Shown here: positions 17,736 through 27,196 of the stretch, piece after piece
Numbering within the stretch: the stretch's first letter is position 1
Layout of the letters: every line of letters begins with the position of its first letter
From: Larsenimonas suaedae
Lineage (GTDB): Bacteria; Pseudomonadota; Gammaproteobacteria; Pseudomonadales; Halomonadaceae
NCBI RefSeq assembly: GCF_023712105.1
Contig: NZ_JAMLJI010000001.1
Coordinates: 372,001 to 436,000, forward strand
DNA: 64,000 nt
Direction: 5' to 3'
Position numbers and translations under genes: made by a program
Notes under the pieces: model-generated
The model's database searches: none
Told to the model about the DNA's origin: nothing
The model's input: the letters and a program-made list of their open reading frames with translations, nothing else

Positions 17736-19640
17736 ATGCGTTCACGCCGAAGGGCGACACTCAATAACACTCAGGAAGAACTCGGTCTATTCAGGCGTCG
17801 GTCAATCGTCGCCATGGTCGTTGTTCTCATCATGCTGTCCACGCTGGTCGGGCGGCTGGTGTATCTGCAAGTGATCAAGCATGACGTATTTATCACCCGC
17901 TCGGACAGCAACCGCATGCGGGTCGAGCCCCTGCCGCCAAACCGTGGGCTGATCTTTGATCGAAATCACAAGGTGTTGGCGGAAAACCGGCCTACCTATA
18001 ATCTCACGATCGTGCGTGAGCGCGCCGATGATCTCGATCAGACGCTCGACCTGTTGGTCGACATTTTAGGTCTCAGCGACGACAAGATCGACACCTTCAA
18101 GAAGCGCTCGCGCCAGCGTCAGCGCCCGTATCAGCCGGCACTTCTGATGAGCGATTTGAGCGAGGCTCAGATCGCGAGCCTTGCGGTCAACCGCTACCGT
18201 TTGCCCGGCGTAAGCGTCGAGGCGCAGCTTCTTCGTTACTACCCTGAAAGCGTTGCGATGTCGCATGTGCTGGGGTATGTCGGCCGCATCAGCGAAAGCG
18301 ATCTTGAGCGTCTGGACAGCAGTAACTACGCCGGCACCCACTTTGTCGGCAAGCTCGGCGTCGAGCGCTTTTACGAAAATGAGCTGCACGGCAAGGTCGG
18401 CTATCGCACCGTCGAGACCAATGCCCGTGGCCGTGCGCTGCGTGAGCTTGACCGCACGCCGCCGGAATCCGGCAGGAATCTGACGCTTACCATCGACAGC
18501 GACCTTCAAGCGCTGGGCTACAAGCTTTTGACCGGCAAGCGCGGTGCGATCGTTGCGATCAATCCGCAGACCGGCGGTATTCTCGCGATGGTGTCGACGC
18601 CTGGGTACGACACCAATCAGTTCGTGACCGGCATCGACAGCAAAAGCTATCGGGCGCTCCAGGACGATCTGGACCTGCCGCTTTATAACCGCGCTGTACG
18701 CGGTCAGTACCCACCAGCCTCCACCGTTAAGCCCTACATGTCGCTTGCTGGACTCGAAAACGGCGTCATCACCCCTCAGACCACGGTGTATGACCCCGGT
18801 TACTACAAGCTTCCAAACGACTCGCGGCGCTATCGTAACTGGCTGAGGTGGGGGCATGGCCGGGTGGATATGCGCCGGGCCATACGCGTGTCCAACGACA
18901 CCTATTTCTATACGGTGGCCCATCGCCTCGGTATTTCCCGGCTGTCGGAATTCATGCACCGCTTTGGCTACGGAGAGGCGCACAGCCTTGACGTTTGGGG
19001 CGCTCAAAGCGGCATCATGCCCTCCCAGGAGTGGAAACGGGGGCGTTTCGGCAAGCCCTGGTACCCCGGAGAGACGCTTTCTGTCGGTATCGGGCAGGGG
19101 TACTGGCTTGCAACGCCGCTTCAAATGGCGACCGCGGCGTCGGTGCTTGCGAACAAGGGCAAGTGGATTCGACCGCACTTGGCCAAGGAGATCGGCGATA
19201 CGGAGGTGGCGCCGCCGTTTCCGGAGACCCCCCCGGACATCGAGCTCAAGAACAGCAACTGGTGGAACCTGGTCGATCAGGGCCTTGAAGACGTGATTCA
19301 AAGCGGCGAAGGGACGGCGCGGTCGCTCCAGCAGGGGCTTCAGTACACCATGGCCGGCAAGACCGGGACCGCTCAGGTGTTCACGCTCGGTCAAAACCAG
19401 AAGTACAACGCCTCGGAGCTTCGCGAGCGGTTGCGAGACCATGCGCTTTTCATTGCCTTTGCACCGGTTGACGACCCGCAGATCGCGATTGCGTTGATCA
19501 TCGAAAACGGCGGTGGTGATCACCTGGCCGCACCGATCGGGCGCAAGATGCTGGATGAGTGGCTATTGCTGCGGCTTGACAAGGCCGACAGCGAAACGCC
19601 TCGGCTGGATGAATTGGCTCGTGGGGCCTCCGACCACTAG
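17736..19640 (+). CDS. mrdA: Penicillin-binding protein 2, elongasome transpeptidase
   Basis: Class B PBP that crosslinks peptidoglycan during lateral wall growth together with RodA. 634 aa (E. coli 633). A short cytosolic tail, one membrane helix (about residues 23-45), the dimerisation module (NRGLIFDRNHKVLAENRPTY) and the transpeptidase domain with SxxK (ASTVKPYMSLAG), SxN (VSNDTYFY) and KTG (AGKTGTAQVF) are all present. It begins 24 bp after rlmH and is followed 8 bp later by rodA, the standard mrdAB pair. Confidence 0.98.
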   Translation: MRSRRRATLNNTQEELGLFRRRSIVAMVVVLIMLSTLVGRLVYLQVIKHDVFITRSDSNRMRVEPLPPNRGLIFDRNHKVLAENRPTYNLTIVRERADDLDQTLDLLVDILGLSDDKIDTFKKRSRQRQRPYQPALLMSDLSEAQIASLAVNRYRLPGVSVEAQLLRYYPESVAMSHVLGYVGRISESDLERLDSSNYAGTHFVGKLGVERFYENELHGKVGYRTVETNARGRALRELDRTPPESGRNLTLTIDSDLQALGYKLLTGKRGAIVAINPQTGGILAMVSTPGYDTNQFVTGIDSKSYRALQDDLDLPLYNRAVRGQYPPASTVKPYMSLAGLENGVITPQTTVYDPGYYKLPNDSRRYRNWLRWGHGRVDMRRAIRVSNDTYFYTVAHRLGISRLSEFMHRFGYGEAHSLDVWGAQSGIMPSQEWKRGRFGKPWYPGETLSVGIGQGYWLATPLQMATAASVLANKGKWIRPHLAKEIGDTEVAPPFPETPPDIELKNSNWWNLVDQGLEDVIQSGEGTARSLQQGLQYTMAGKTGTAQVFTLGQNQKYNASELRERLRDHALFIAFAPVDDPQIAIALIIENGGGDHLAAPIGRKMLDEWLLLRLDKADSETPRLDELARGASDH

Positions 19641-19648
19641 GAGTTGTC

Positions 19649-20767
19649 ATGCAGGAACATACGTCCGTGCGTCGGCGCCGGGTCGCTTTCAACTGGCGAC
19701 GCTGGCGCATCGATCCCTGGCTTTCGCTGTTGCTGTTGGTGCTGGTCGGCAGTGGGCTGGGTGTCCTCTATAGCGCCGGGGGTGAGTCCAGGTATCTGGT
19801 CGAGGCGCAGTCGATGCGCTTTCTCGCCGCGTTCGCCGTGATGGCGATCGTTGCGCAGTGTCCGCCCCATTTTCTGATGCGCATGGTGCCGGTGCTGTAT
19901 CTTTTGATCGTCGCGATGCTGGTGGCGGTCGATGTCATCGGCTCACACGCCATGGGCGCCACGCGCTGGCTCGAAATTCCGGGGGTGATTCGGTTTCAGC
20001 CTTCCGAGCTCATGAAGATCGTGATGCCGATGATTATCGCGGCGTACCTTTCCAAGCGTGACCTACCACCGAACTGGACCGACCTTGGCGTGTGTCTGCT
20101 GCTGATGGGGCTTCCGGTAGCGCTGATTGCCAAGCAGCCCGATCTCGGGACGTCGCTTCTGGTGGCGTCATCGGCGATATTCGTGGTGCTGCTGGCAGGG
20201 CTTTCCTGGCGGCTGGTGGGCTTTTTTTTCGTGTTGGCTCTGGCGGCGTTGCCGCTTCTCTGGCTCAACATGCACGGCTATCAGAAGCAGCGCGTACTGA
20301 CCTTTTTGAATCCGGAAAGTGATCCGCTCGGTGCGGGCTGGAACATCATTCAGTCAAAGACCGCAATCGGCTCGGGCGGGCTTACCGGCAAGGGATGGAT
20401 GGAAGGCACGCAGTCACAGCTTGAATTTTTGCCCGAACGCCATACCGATTTCATCGTCGCGGTGCTTGGTGAAGAGTTCGGTCTGATGGGTATGCTATTG
20501 CTTTTATTGTGCTATCTGCTGATCATCGCCCGAGGGCTTTATATGGCCAACAAGGGTGCGGATACCTTTGGTCGGTTGTTGGCCGGTAGCTTGATACTTA
20601 CATTTTTTGTCTATGTGTTCGTCAATATCGGAATGGTCAGTGGACTGCTGCCGGTGGTCGGCGTGCCGTTGCCGCTGGTCAGTTATGGGGGCACGGCCAG
20701 CGTGACCTTGATGGCCGGCTTCGGTATCCTGATGAGCATTTATACCCACCGCAAGTCCACGTCGTGA
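19649..20767 (+). CDS. rodA: Rod-shape SEDS peptidoglycan polymerase RodA
   Basis: Multi-pass SEDS glycosyltransferase that polymerises lipid II in complex with PBP2. 372 aa, about ten membrane segments. Characteristic blocks: GATRWLEIPGVIRFQPSELM, the KQPDLGTSLL loop, NPESDPLGAGWNIIQSK, QLEFLPERHTDFIVAVLGEE and the final PLPLVSYGGTASVTLMAGFG. Directly downstream of mrdA and 17 bp before mltB, part of one cell-elongation operon. Confidence 0.98.
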   Translation: MQEHTSVRRRRVAFNWRRWRIDPWLSLLLLVLVGSGLGVLYSAGGESRYLVEAQSMRFLAAFAVMAIVAQCPPHFLMRMVPVLYLLIVAMLVAVDVIGSHAMGATRWLEIPGVIRFQPSELMKIVMPMIIAAYLSKRDLPPNWTDLGVCLLLMGLPVALIAKQPDLGTSLLVASSAIFVVLLAGLSWRLVGFFFVLALAALPLLWLNMHGYQKQRVLTFLNPESDPLGAGWNIIQSKTAIGSGGLTGKGWMEGTQSQLEFLPERHTDFIVAVLGEEFGLMGMLLLLLCYLLIIARGLYMANKGADTFGRLLAGSLILTFFVYVFVNIGMVSGLLPVVGVPLPLVSYGGTASVTLMAGFGILMSIYTHRKSTS

Positions 20768-20783
20768 ATACAGGGAGTGGTGC

Positions 20784-21815
20784 ATGACACTACGGGGTGT
20801 TATCGGAAAGAAGCTGGCGATCGCGTGTGTGCTCGGCGCGCTTGGCACGAATGCATCGCTTGCCACGGCAGCCGGTGAGTTCGACCCGGCCGACAACGCA
20901 GACGTTCGAAAGATGGTCGATGAGCTGTCTCAGCAGGGGTATACCCGCTCGACCCTGAACGCCATCATGGCCAAGGCGAGTCATCAGCAGAGCATCATCA
21001 ATGCGATGAACCGTCCGGCGGAGCGTCATTTACGCTGGGACGAATACCGCAACATCTTCATCCAGCCAAAGCGTGCGCGTCTTGGCGCCGAGTTCATACG
21101 TACTCACCGCGAGGCGATGGACAAGGCCGAGCGTGAATACGGCGTGCCGCCCGAAATCATTGCAGCGATCATTGGTGTCGAGACCAACTACGGTGGCAAC
21201 AAGGGCTCTTACCGAGTGCTCGATGCACTGTCGACGCTCGCCTTTGATTATCCCAAGCGCGCCACGTTCTTTCGCAAGGAGCTGATTTCCTACCTGCAGA
21301 TCACGCTGGCGCAAGGGTTGGATCCGGCTGAAATGAAAGGCTCCTATGCAGGCGCCATGGGTTATCCCCAGTTCATGCCAAGCAGCTATCAGGCCTACGC
21401 AGTGGACTTCAATGGCGATGGCATCAAGGACCTGTGGGATGAGCCCGAGGACGCCATTGGTAGCGTGGCCAACTATTTTGCCAAGCATCATTGGCGAAAG
21501 GGGGCACCGATCTACGTTGAAGCGAACGGCCCGGCCGACAAGCCCGAAAATATCGACTTCAACAACGTACGAAACGGCGGGCTCAACACCTCGATCCAGG
21601 CACTTGAAAGCGCCGGCGTCACCGCGGCAGGCAACCTGCCAAGCGATGCCATGGTGCTTCCAATGGCGCTCGATTTCGAGGATGGCCACTACCGATACGT
21701 GCTCGGCATGCACAACTTCTATGTGATCACTCGGTACAACCACAGCCATATGTATGGCATGGCCGTGGCAACGCTTGCCGAGCAGATCAAGGCAGTTCTG
21801 GCACAGGAGTCCTAG
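20784..21815 (+). CDS. mltB: Lytic murein transglycosylase B
   Basis: Cleaves the MurNAc-GlcNAc bond of peptidoglycan to form 1,6-anhydro ends, in the periplasm. 343 aa, SLT_2 type. A signal peptide (about residues 1-29, ending SLATAA) lacks a proper lipobox; the only early cysteine (residue 14) is inside the hydrophobic core, so it may be soluble, unlike lipidated E. coli MltB. The catalytic glutamate is in GVETNYGGNKGSYRVLDAL, and FMPSSYQAYAVDFNGDGIKDLW is the EF-hand-like calcium region known in Slt35. Its end overlaps nothing; rlpA begins 1 bp after the stop. Confidence 0.95.
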   Translation: MTLRGVIGKKLAIACVLGALGTNASLATAAGEFDPADNADVRKMVDELSQQGYTRSTLNAIMAKASHQQSIINAMNRPAERHLRWDEYRNIFIQPKRARLGAEFIRTHREAMDKAEREYGVPPEIIAAIIGVETNYGGNKGSYRVLDALSTLAFDYPKRATFFRKELISYLQITLAQGLDPAEMKGSYAGAMGYPQFMPSSYQAYAVDFNGDGIKDLWDEPEDAIGSVANYFAKHHWRKGAPIYVEANGPADKPENIDFNNVRNGGLNTSIQALESAGVTAAGNLPSDAMVLPMALDFEDGHYRYVLGMHNFYVITRYNHSHMYGMAVATLAEQIKAVLAQES

Positions 21816-21816
21816 T

Positions 21817-22692
21817 GTGTCGAAGTTGTGCTGGATAGTGGCGTTTGCCGTTGTGCTTTCCGGGTGTGCCGCGAGCGGAGGAGGAAGCAGTTCATCCGGC
21901 GGTGGGCGCTACAGTCAAAGCAATGACGGGTATCCAGACGGGATGCCCGACATGTCTCACATCGTGGACGCGGTACCAAAGGATGAGCCGAGGTCTCGAA
22001 GCGGCAACCGCTCGACGTATTCCGTCTGGGGAAAGACCTATCACGTGCTCGACACCAGTAAAGGGTACGCCGCCACCGGGCTCGCCTCCTTTTATGGTAC
22101 GAAATTTCAGGGTTACGCCACGGCCAGTGGCGAGCTTTACGATATGTACACGATGAGCGCGGCGCACAAGACGCTGCCGCTGCCGACCTATGCGCGGGTC
22201 ACCAACCTCGACAATGGCCGAAGCGTCATCGTCAAGGTCAACGACCGCGGCCCGTTCCATGACGACCGCCTGATTGATCTGTCCTACGCCGCGGCCTATC
22301 GCCTTGATATCCTGAAGCAGGGGACGGGTCGGGTGCGGGTCGAGGCCATCGACCCCAAGACCTGGAAGCCCAGCCAGGCGCCGACGCCGGCCAGGGCCAT
22401 AAAGACCGTGAATGCACCTGCTTCGTCAGCTCCAGCTGCTAGCTCGGGGCAGTCGACCGGGCCAGGGCGCTTCATTCAGGTGGCAGCGCTTGGCGAGCGT
22501 TCGGCGGCTGAGCGGCTCAAAAGCACTCTCGAGGCGCGAGTCGGCCATCCAGTACGCATTATCGCCGCGCCCGGCGCCTATAAGGTTCAGGTCGGTCCAC
22601 TGACGGATCCAATCATGGTGGAGTCGACCAAATCGACACTCAAGCGCGCAGGTTACGATCAAGCGTTTACGGTTACTCCTTCCACCGAATAG
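21817..22692 (+). CDS. rlpA: Septal ring lytic transglycosylase RlpA, SPOR-domain lipoprotein
   Basis: Lipoprotein that cleaves denuded glycan strands, helping daughter-cell separation. 291 aa from the GTG at 21817, supported by AGGAG 7 bp upstream and by the lipobox it creates (VVLSGC, Cys at residue 17). After a Ser/Gly-rich spacer comes the double-psi beta-barrel (GLASFYGTKFQGYATASGE; catalytic-type VNDRGPFHDDRLIDLS), an Ala/Pro/Ser linker and a C-terminal SPOR domain (RFIQVAALGERSAAERLKS, about residues 220-290) that binds stripped peptidoglycan. It follows mltB, whose product acts on the same polymer. Confidence 0.96.
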   Translation: MSKLCWIVAFAVVLSGCAASGGGSSSSGGGRYSQSNDGYPDGMPDMSHIVDAVPKDEPRSRSGNRSTYSVWGKTYHVLDTSKGYAATGLASFYGTKFQGYATASGELYDMYTMSAAHKTLPLPTYARVTNLDNGRSVIVKVNDRGPFHDDRLIDLSYAAAYRLDILKQGTGRVRVEAIDPKTWKPSQAPTPARAIKTVNAPASSAPAASSGQSTGPGRFIQVAALGERSAAERLKSTLEARVGHPVRIIAAPGAYKVQVGPLTDPIMVESTKSTLKRAGYDQAFTVTPSTE

Positions 22693-22714
22693 CAGGCTAA
22701 ACGAGAGAAGCCCT

Positions 22715-23932
22715 ATGATTTTTTCTGCAACTCCCTTGTCCCTTCTTCGCCGCTGTTCCCTGGCGGTCTCGATGAGCATGGCACTTGTCGCTGCGGGGCC
22801 CACGCTTGCCGACGACCCGGCGCCGAAGCCTGGCCCGCAGCCGAACGTGTCGAGTTTCGTGCCGGCCCCGCCCGAGCTCAATGCCAAATCCTGGGTGTTG
22901 ATGGACGCAAAGACGGGCAAGCTTCTGGTGCAGCACGATGCAGACATGCGCCTGCCGCCTGCAAGTCTTACCAAGATGATGACGGCCTACATCTCCGAGT
23001 ATGAGATCGACAGTGGTGGACTGTCGCCGGATGACAAGGTGCGCATCAGTGAAAATGCCTGGCGCACGGGTGGCTCTCGAATGTTCGTCAAGGTCGGCTC
23101 CTATGTGCCGGTCAAGGAGCTGATGCAGGGCATCGTGGTGCAGTCGGGCAATGACGCAACGGTTGCCATGGCGGAGCACATCGCCGGCAGCGAGTCGTCC
23201 TTTGCCGACCTCATGAACCAGTTTGCAAACCGCATGGGGCTCAAGAACACGCACTTCATGAACCCGACCGGGCTGCCAGACGATGAGCATTATTCAAGTG
23301 CCCATGATCTGGCGACCATCGCACGCCATATCGTCGAGGACTTCCCGGACCACTATAAGCTCTATTCCGAGAAGTACTTCACCTGGAATGGCATCCGCCA
23401 GCCCAATCGCAACCTGCTGCTGTGGCGTGATTCCCGCGTGGACGGCCTGAAGACCGGCCATACCGAAGCGGCGGGCTTTTGCCTGGTGTCCTCAGGCGTT
23501 GAGAATGGTACACGGCTTATTTCCGTGGTCATGGGCACCAATTCAGAAAACGCCCGTGCCCAGGAGTCGCAAAAGCTCTTGAGCTACGGATTCCGTTATT
23601 TCAAATCCCAGAAGGTGTATGACAAGGGCGCCGAGCTCAAGACCGTTCGCGTCTGGGGGGGCAAGAGCAACGAGCTGTCAGCGGGCGTCAATCATGACGT
23701 CTACATCACTCTCGGCCGCCAGGGCGACACCAACCTGACTGCTCGGATCAATGTCGACCAGGAGCTCAATGCGCCGATCAAGAAGGATCAAAAGATCGGG
23801 ACCGTCGACATCGTCCAGAACGGCAGCGTGATTCATACCGAGCCGCTGGTGGCGCTCGAGGCGATCGACGAGGGCAGCTTCTTCAAGCGCATCTGGGACA
23901 AGGTCGTTCATTTCGTGATGGATCTGTTCTAG
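22715..23932 (+). CDS. dacA: D-alanyl-D-alanine carboxypeptidase (PBP5/6 type)
   Basis: Low-molecular-weight PBP that removes the terminal D-Ala of pentapeptides in the periplasm. 405 aa. Signal peptide about residues 1-30; catalytic SxxK in PASLTKMMTAYIS, SxN in QSGNDATVAMAEH and KTG in LKTGHTEAAGF; C-terminal beta domain (PBP5_C) and an amphipathic anchor helix at the end (FFKRIWDKVVHFVMDLF). Naming dacA rather than dacC is by convention. A strong terminator follows at 23978-24011. Confidence 0.96.
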   Translation: MIFSATPLSLLRRCSLAVSMSMALVAAGPTLADDPAPKPGPQPNVSSFVPAPPELNAKSWVLMDAKTGKLLVQHDADMRLPPASLTKMMTAYISEYEIDSGGLSPDDKVRISENAWRTGGSRMFVKVGSYVPVKELMQGIVVQSGNDATVAMAEHIAGSESSFADLMNQFANRMGLKNTHFMNPTGLPDDEHYSSAHDLATIARHIVEDFPDHYKLYSEKYFTWNGIRQPNRNLLLWRDSRVDGLKTGHTEAAGFCLVSSGVENGTRLISVVMGTNSENARAQESQKLLSYGFRYFKSQKVYDKGAELKTVRVWGGKSNELSAGVNHDVYITLGRQGDTNLTARINVDQELNAPIKKDQKIGTVDIVQNGSVIHTEPLVALEAIDEGSFFKRIWDKVVHFVMDLF

Positions 23933-23977
23933 AGGCCAAAGGGGCGTGAGCCACAACCGGCTCATGCGCACGCGCTG

Positions 23978-24011
23978 AAAAGGCGATCCGGCTGACGGAT
24001 CGCCTTTTTTT
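23978..24011 (+). terminator. Rho-independent terminator after dacA
   Basis: AAGGCGATCC / GGATCGCCTT stem, 7-nt loop, followed by seven T. It separates the wall-synthesis operon from ybeD-lipB-lipA. Confidence 0.92.
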
Positions 24012-24053
24012 GCGTAGACTATCCGGCAATTGTTTTGACATGGAGAACAGGTC

Positions 24054-24329
24054 ATGTCTTCGACCGATAACACGCCGGAGATCGAATATCCACGCGACTA
24101 CGGGCTTCGCGTGGTGGGCGATAACGTGGATCAGCTCGAGCGCGATGTGGTCGCGATTCTAGAGCACCACTGCCCGGAGAGTTTCGATTCGCGCAACGTC
24201 ACGTCTCAGAAAAGCACCAGCGGCAACTACAAGTCTGTTCGAGTGCGCTTTCGGGCCGAAAGCGCCGAGCACGTTTCCGTGGTCTATCAGGCGTTGAGCG
24301 GCCATCAGCTAGTGCGGATGGTGCTTTGA
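24054..24329 (+). CDS. ybeD: DUF493 protein YbeD
   Basis: 91-aa cytosolic protein of unknown biochemical function with the ACT-like ferredoxin fold of the YbeD family. Family features: [21 protein letters not shown], the SKNGNY-like [17 protein letters not shown] and the end [14 protein letters not shown]. It sits immediately upstream of lipB in many gammaproteobacteria, here with overlapping stop and start, so a role tied to lipoate is suspected but not shown. Confidence 0.93.
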   Translation: MSSTDNTPEIEYPRDYGLRVVGDNVDQLERDVVAILEHHCPESFDSRNVTSQKSTSGNYKSVRVRFRAESAEHVSVVYQALSGHQLVRMVL

Positions 24330-25021
24330 CCACGACCGCCCCCATTCGGGTGTTTGAGCTCGGTGTCGTGCCTTATGAAACCACCTGGCGCGCCATGAAG
24401 GCCTTCACCGATGAGCGCACGGAAGACGACCCGGATGAACTCTGGATCGTCGAGCATCCGCCCGTGTTCACGCAAGGTCAGGCGGGCAAGGCCGAGCATG
24501 TGCTCAAGACGTCCGATATTCCAATCGTTCAGACCGACCGAGGCGGGCAGGTCACCTACCACGGCCCCGGTCAGCTGGTGATCTATCCGCTCATCAATCT
24601 ACGCCGGCGTGGGCTTGGCGTTCGCGATATGGTCAGCGCGCTCGAAAACACCATTATCGACAGCCTGTCTGATCACGGGCTTGACGCCCATGCTCGACCG
24701 GATGCGCCGGGTGTCTATGTCGAGGCGCGCAAGATTGCCTCGCTTGGCTTGAGAGTGCGAAAGGGGGCCAGCTACCATGGCGTGGCCTACAACGTATCGA
24801 TGGATCTATCGCCGTTTGGCTACATCAATCCCTGCGGATACGCAGGCCTTGCCATGACGGATCTTTCCACCGAGCTTGCCACGTGCATGGATCCAGCCCA
24901 TGAGCGCGAGCGCGTTGTTGCACATCTCACACGTCACCTGAATCACGCCGCCTGGTTTAAAGAGTCGGGGTTGCCCGCGTCCCTGGCTGACACTTCTTCC
25001 GATGTAGGATCGCTTAAATGA
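24326..25021 (+). CDS. lipB: Octanoyl-ACP:protein N-octanoyltransferase
   Basis: Transfers octanoate from acyl carrier protein to lipoyl domains, first step of lipoate assembly. 231 aa. Active-site features: [18 protein letters not shown], the lysine in [11 protein letters not shown] and the acyl-accepting cysteine in INPCGYAGL. The start is a TTG at 24326 whose last two bases are shared with the ybeD stop; no in-frame ATG or GTG precedes the family-typical N-terminus ([15 protein letters not shown]). Ends overlapping lipA by 4 bp (ATGA). Confidence 0.95.
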   Translation: MTTTAPIRVFELGVVPYETTWRAMKAFTDERTEDDPDELWIVEHPPVFTQGQAGKAEHVLKTSDIPIVQTDRGGQVTYHGPGQLVIYPLINLRRRGLGVRDMVSALENTIIDSLSDHGLDAHARPDAPGVYVEARKIASLGLRVRKGASYHGVAYNVSMDLSPFGYINPCGYAGLAMTDLSTELATCMDPAHERERVVAHLTRHLNHAAWFKESGLPASLADTSSDVGSLK

Positions 25022-25992
25022 CTGAAACACATGCTTCTTCCCAAAAGCGCCGAGTGGAACGTGGTGTAAAACTGCGCGGCGCGGATAAGGTGTCACGCAT
25101 CCCGGTCAAGGTCATTCCGACCGAAACACTGCCCAAGAAGCCGGACTGGCTGCGCGTACGCATGCCCGTCTCTCAGGAGGTGACACGCATCAAGGAAACG
25201 CTTCGAAAGCACAAGCTCCATACGGTATGCGAGGAAGCGTCCTGCCCGAACCTGGGTGAGTGCTTCAATGGCGGCACGGCCACGTTCATGATCATGGGCG
25301 ACATCTGCACTCGGCGCTGCCCGTTCTGCGATGTAGCCCACGGCCGCCCCAACGCGCTCAATGAAGATGAGCCGCGCGAGCTTGCCGACGCCATCGCCGA
25401 GATGCGTCTCAAGTACGTCGTGATTACCTCGGTCGACCGTGATGACCTTCGTGACGGCGGCGCTCAGCATTTCAACAACTGCATTCGCGAGATTCGTGCC
25501 TCAAGCCCCAATATCGAGATCGAAGTTCTGGTGCCGGATTTCCGTGGTCGTATGGATGTCGCCATCGATACCATGCGACAAGAGCCGCCCGACGTCTTCA
25601 ACCACAACCTCGAGACCGTGCCGTCGCTTTATCGCAAGGTCCGCCCGGGCGCCGACTATCAGTGGTCGCTGGATCTTCTGAAGCGCTACAAGGAGGTGCG
25701 ACCGGAAGTGCTGACAAAGTCCGGTTTGATGCTGGGCGTGGGTGAAACGGACGAACAGGTTGTCGAGGTCATGAAAGACCTTCGTGCGCACAACGTCGAC
25801 ATGTTGACCCTTGGCCAGTACATGCAGCCCTCGCGCAACCACCTGCCGGTGGATCGCTGGGTGCATCCGGATACGTTTGACTGGTTTGCCGAAAAAGGGC
25901 GCGAGCTGGGCTTTGTCCACGTTGCCTCGGGGCCGCTGGTTCGCTCGAGCTATCACGCCGACAAGCAGGCGCACGGCGAAACAGTGAAGTAA
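25018..25992 (+). CDS. lipA: Lipoyl synthase
   Basis: Radical SAM enzyme that inserts two sulfurs into the protein-bound octanoyl group. 324 aa. Both iron-sulfur clusters can be read: the auxiliary cluster [12 protein letters not shown] and the radical-SAM [13 protein letters not shown]; the C-terminal RSSYHA serine ligand motif is also present. Overlaps lipB by 4 bp, giving a ybeD-lipB-lipA operon closed by a terminator. Confidence 0.98.
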   Translation: MTETHASSQKRRVERGVKLRGADKVSRIPVKVIPTETLPKKPDWLRVRMPVSQEVTRIKETLRKHKLHTVCEEASCPNLGECFNGGTATFMIMGDICTRRCPFCDVAHGRPNALNEDEPRELADAIAEMRLKYVVITSVDRDDLRDGGAQHFNNCIREIRASSPNIEIEVLVPDFRGRMDVAIDTMRQEPPDVFNHNLETVPSLYRKVRPGADYQWSLDLLKRYKEVRPEVLTKSGLMLGVGETDEQVVEVMKDLRAHNVDMLTLGQYMQPSRNHLPVDRWVHPDTFDWFAEKGRELGFVHVASGPLVRSSYHADKQAHGETVK

Positions 25993-26019
25993 CTCGTCAC
26001 CTCGACCGTGTATGACAGG

Positions 26020-26043
26020 AACCCGCCGCCATGGCGGGTTTTT
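26020..26043 (+). terminator. Rho-independent terminator after lipA
   Basis: AACCCGCC / GGCGGGTT stem with 5-nt loop followed by a T run, 28 bp after the lipA stop. Confidence 0.88.
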
Positions 26044-26158
26044 CATGAGCGCGGCTCATGGCGCGTACGCGCAATTTTCAACGGATACGATTACCGCTTA
26101 TCGAGTCGTTTTCTATAGAATGCCTTCCCTTGACCCACGCTCAAGGAATGCCTGTCCC

Positions 26159-27196
26159 ATGATGCCGCTCCGGCCGTTTTTGAATACCGCCCTGATGATC
26201 TCCGCCCTTTTGCTTGGCGTGGGCGTTCATGGCGCCGAGCGCGAGCATACTCGATACCCGTTAACGATCGATAACTGCGGCCATGAGCAGACCTTTACGG
26301 CACCTCCAAAGCGCATCGTGACGCTTGGTCAGCTTGAGAGCGAGCTGTTGATGGCGCTTGGCGTGGCGGATCGTATCAAGGGCACCTCGGTCTGGCTGGG
26401 GCCGGTGAGTGCAGATCTTCACGCCGTTAGCGAAACGGTACCGGTACTAAGTCGCAGTGTGCCGAGTTTCGAATCGGTCACCCAGCTGCGCCCGGACCTG
26501 GTCGCGGCTCAATTTACCTACCACCTCGGTAAGCGGGGTGAAGTGGCCACCCGTGAGCAGTTCGAGCAGCTCGGGATCGCGACCTGGGTCTCGCCAAGCG
26601 ATTGCCTTGGCAAGCAGATTACCGAGTCGTCCAACAGCGATGGGGCGCGAAAACGCCCGTTTACCATGGCAATGATCCGTGACGAAATAAGCCAGCTTGC
26701 TCGAATACTGGATGTGATTCCGCAAGGGCAGGCGCTGACCGAGCGATTGGATGCGCGTCTTGCCGCGGCTCAACACCTTCGCCCACATACCGATAGGCAG
26801 CCGACGGTTCTGTACTGGTTTTCGAGTACGCGCCTTCAGGGCGATGCCTGGGTCGGTGGCAGTTATGGCGCGCCTGAAGCCATTTCCCGGGCGCTGGGCC
26901 TCAAGAACGTGATTGAAAGCGATCAGGAGTGGCCTGCGGTCAGCTGGGAGCGGATCGCCGACCTGAACCCTGACATTATCGTGATTGCCTCGATGGACCG
27001 GCGCAATTTTGCCGCCGATGATGCCGCCAAGAAACGCGCCTTTCTGGAATCGGACCCGGTGGCGCGTGAACTCAGCGCGGTCAAAAGCGGGCATGTCATC
27101 ACGGTGGACGCTCAGGGTCTTAATCCGTCGATGCATGTGCTCGATGCCATGGAGACAATCGCCGAGCACCTCGATACTGCCCGCGTCGCTGAGTGA
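26159..27196 (+). CDS. Periplasmic binding protein of a FecB/BtuF-type ABC importer
   Basis: 345 aa from the ATG at 26159 (a second ATG follows directly; AAGGA lies about 11 bp upstream). Signal peptide MMPLRPFLNTALMISALLLGVGVHGA, then the class III binding fold: a first lobe starting PPKRIVTLGQLESELLMALGV, a long connecting helix and a second lobe with LNPDIIVIASMDRR. No lipobox, so it should be soluble in the periplasm. Followed by permease and ATPase genes with overlaps. The ligand cannot be read from sequence; ferric siderophore, haem or cobalamin are family options, and no cobalamin riboswitch or clear Fur box was seen upstream. Confidence 0.85.
   Translation: MMPLRPFLNTALMISALLLGVGVHGAEREHTRYPLTIDNCGHEQTFTAPPKRIVTLGQLESELLMALGVADRIKGTSVWLGPVSADLHAVSETVPVLSRSVPSFESVTQLRPDLVAAQFTYHLGKRGEVATREQFEQLGIATWVSPSDCLGKQITESSNSDGARKRPFTMAMIRDEISQLARILDVIPQGQALTERLDARLAAAQHLRPHTDRQPTVLYWFSSTRLQGDAWVGGSYGAPEAISRALGLKNVIESDQEWPAVSWERIADLNPDIIVIASMDRRNFAADDAAKKRAFLESDPVARELSAVKSGHVITVDAQGLNPSMHVLDAMETIAEHLDTARVAE

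Noticed and set aside
18066-19523. Long open frame (485 codons) on the minus strand opposite mrdA
   Set aside because: It lies fully opposite the confidently identified PBP2 gene and its translation is rich in Arg/His/Val without family motifs; long antisense frames are common in GC-rich coding DNA.
25993-26158. Cobalamin riboswitch upstream of the FecB-type operon
   Set aside because: The gap is too short once the lipA terminator is removed, and no B12-box-like sequence is visible.
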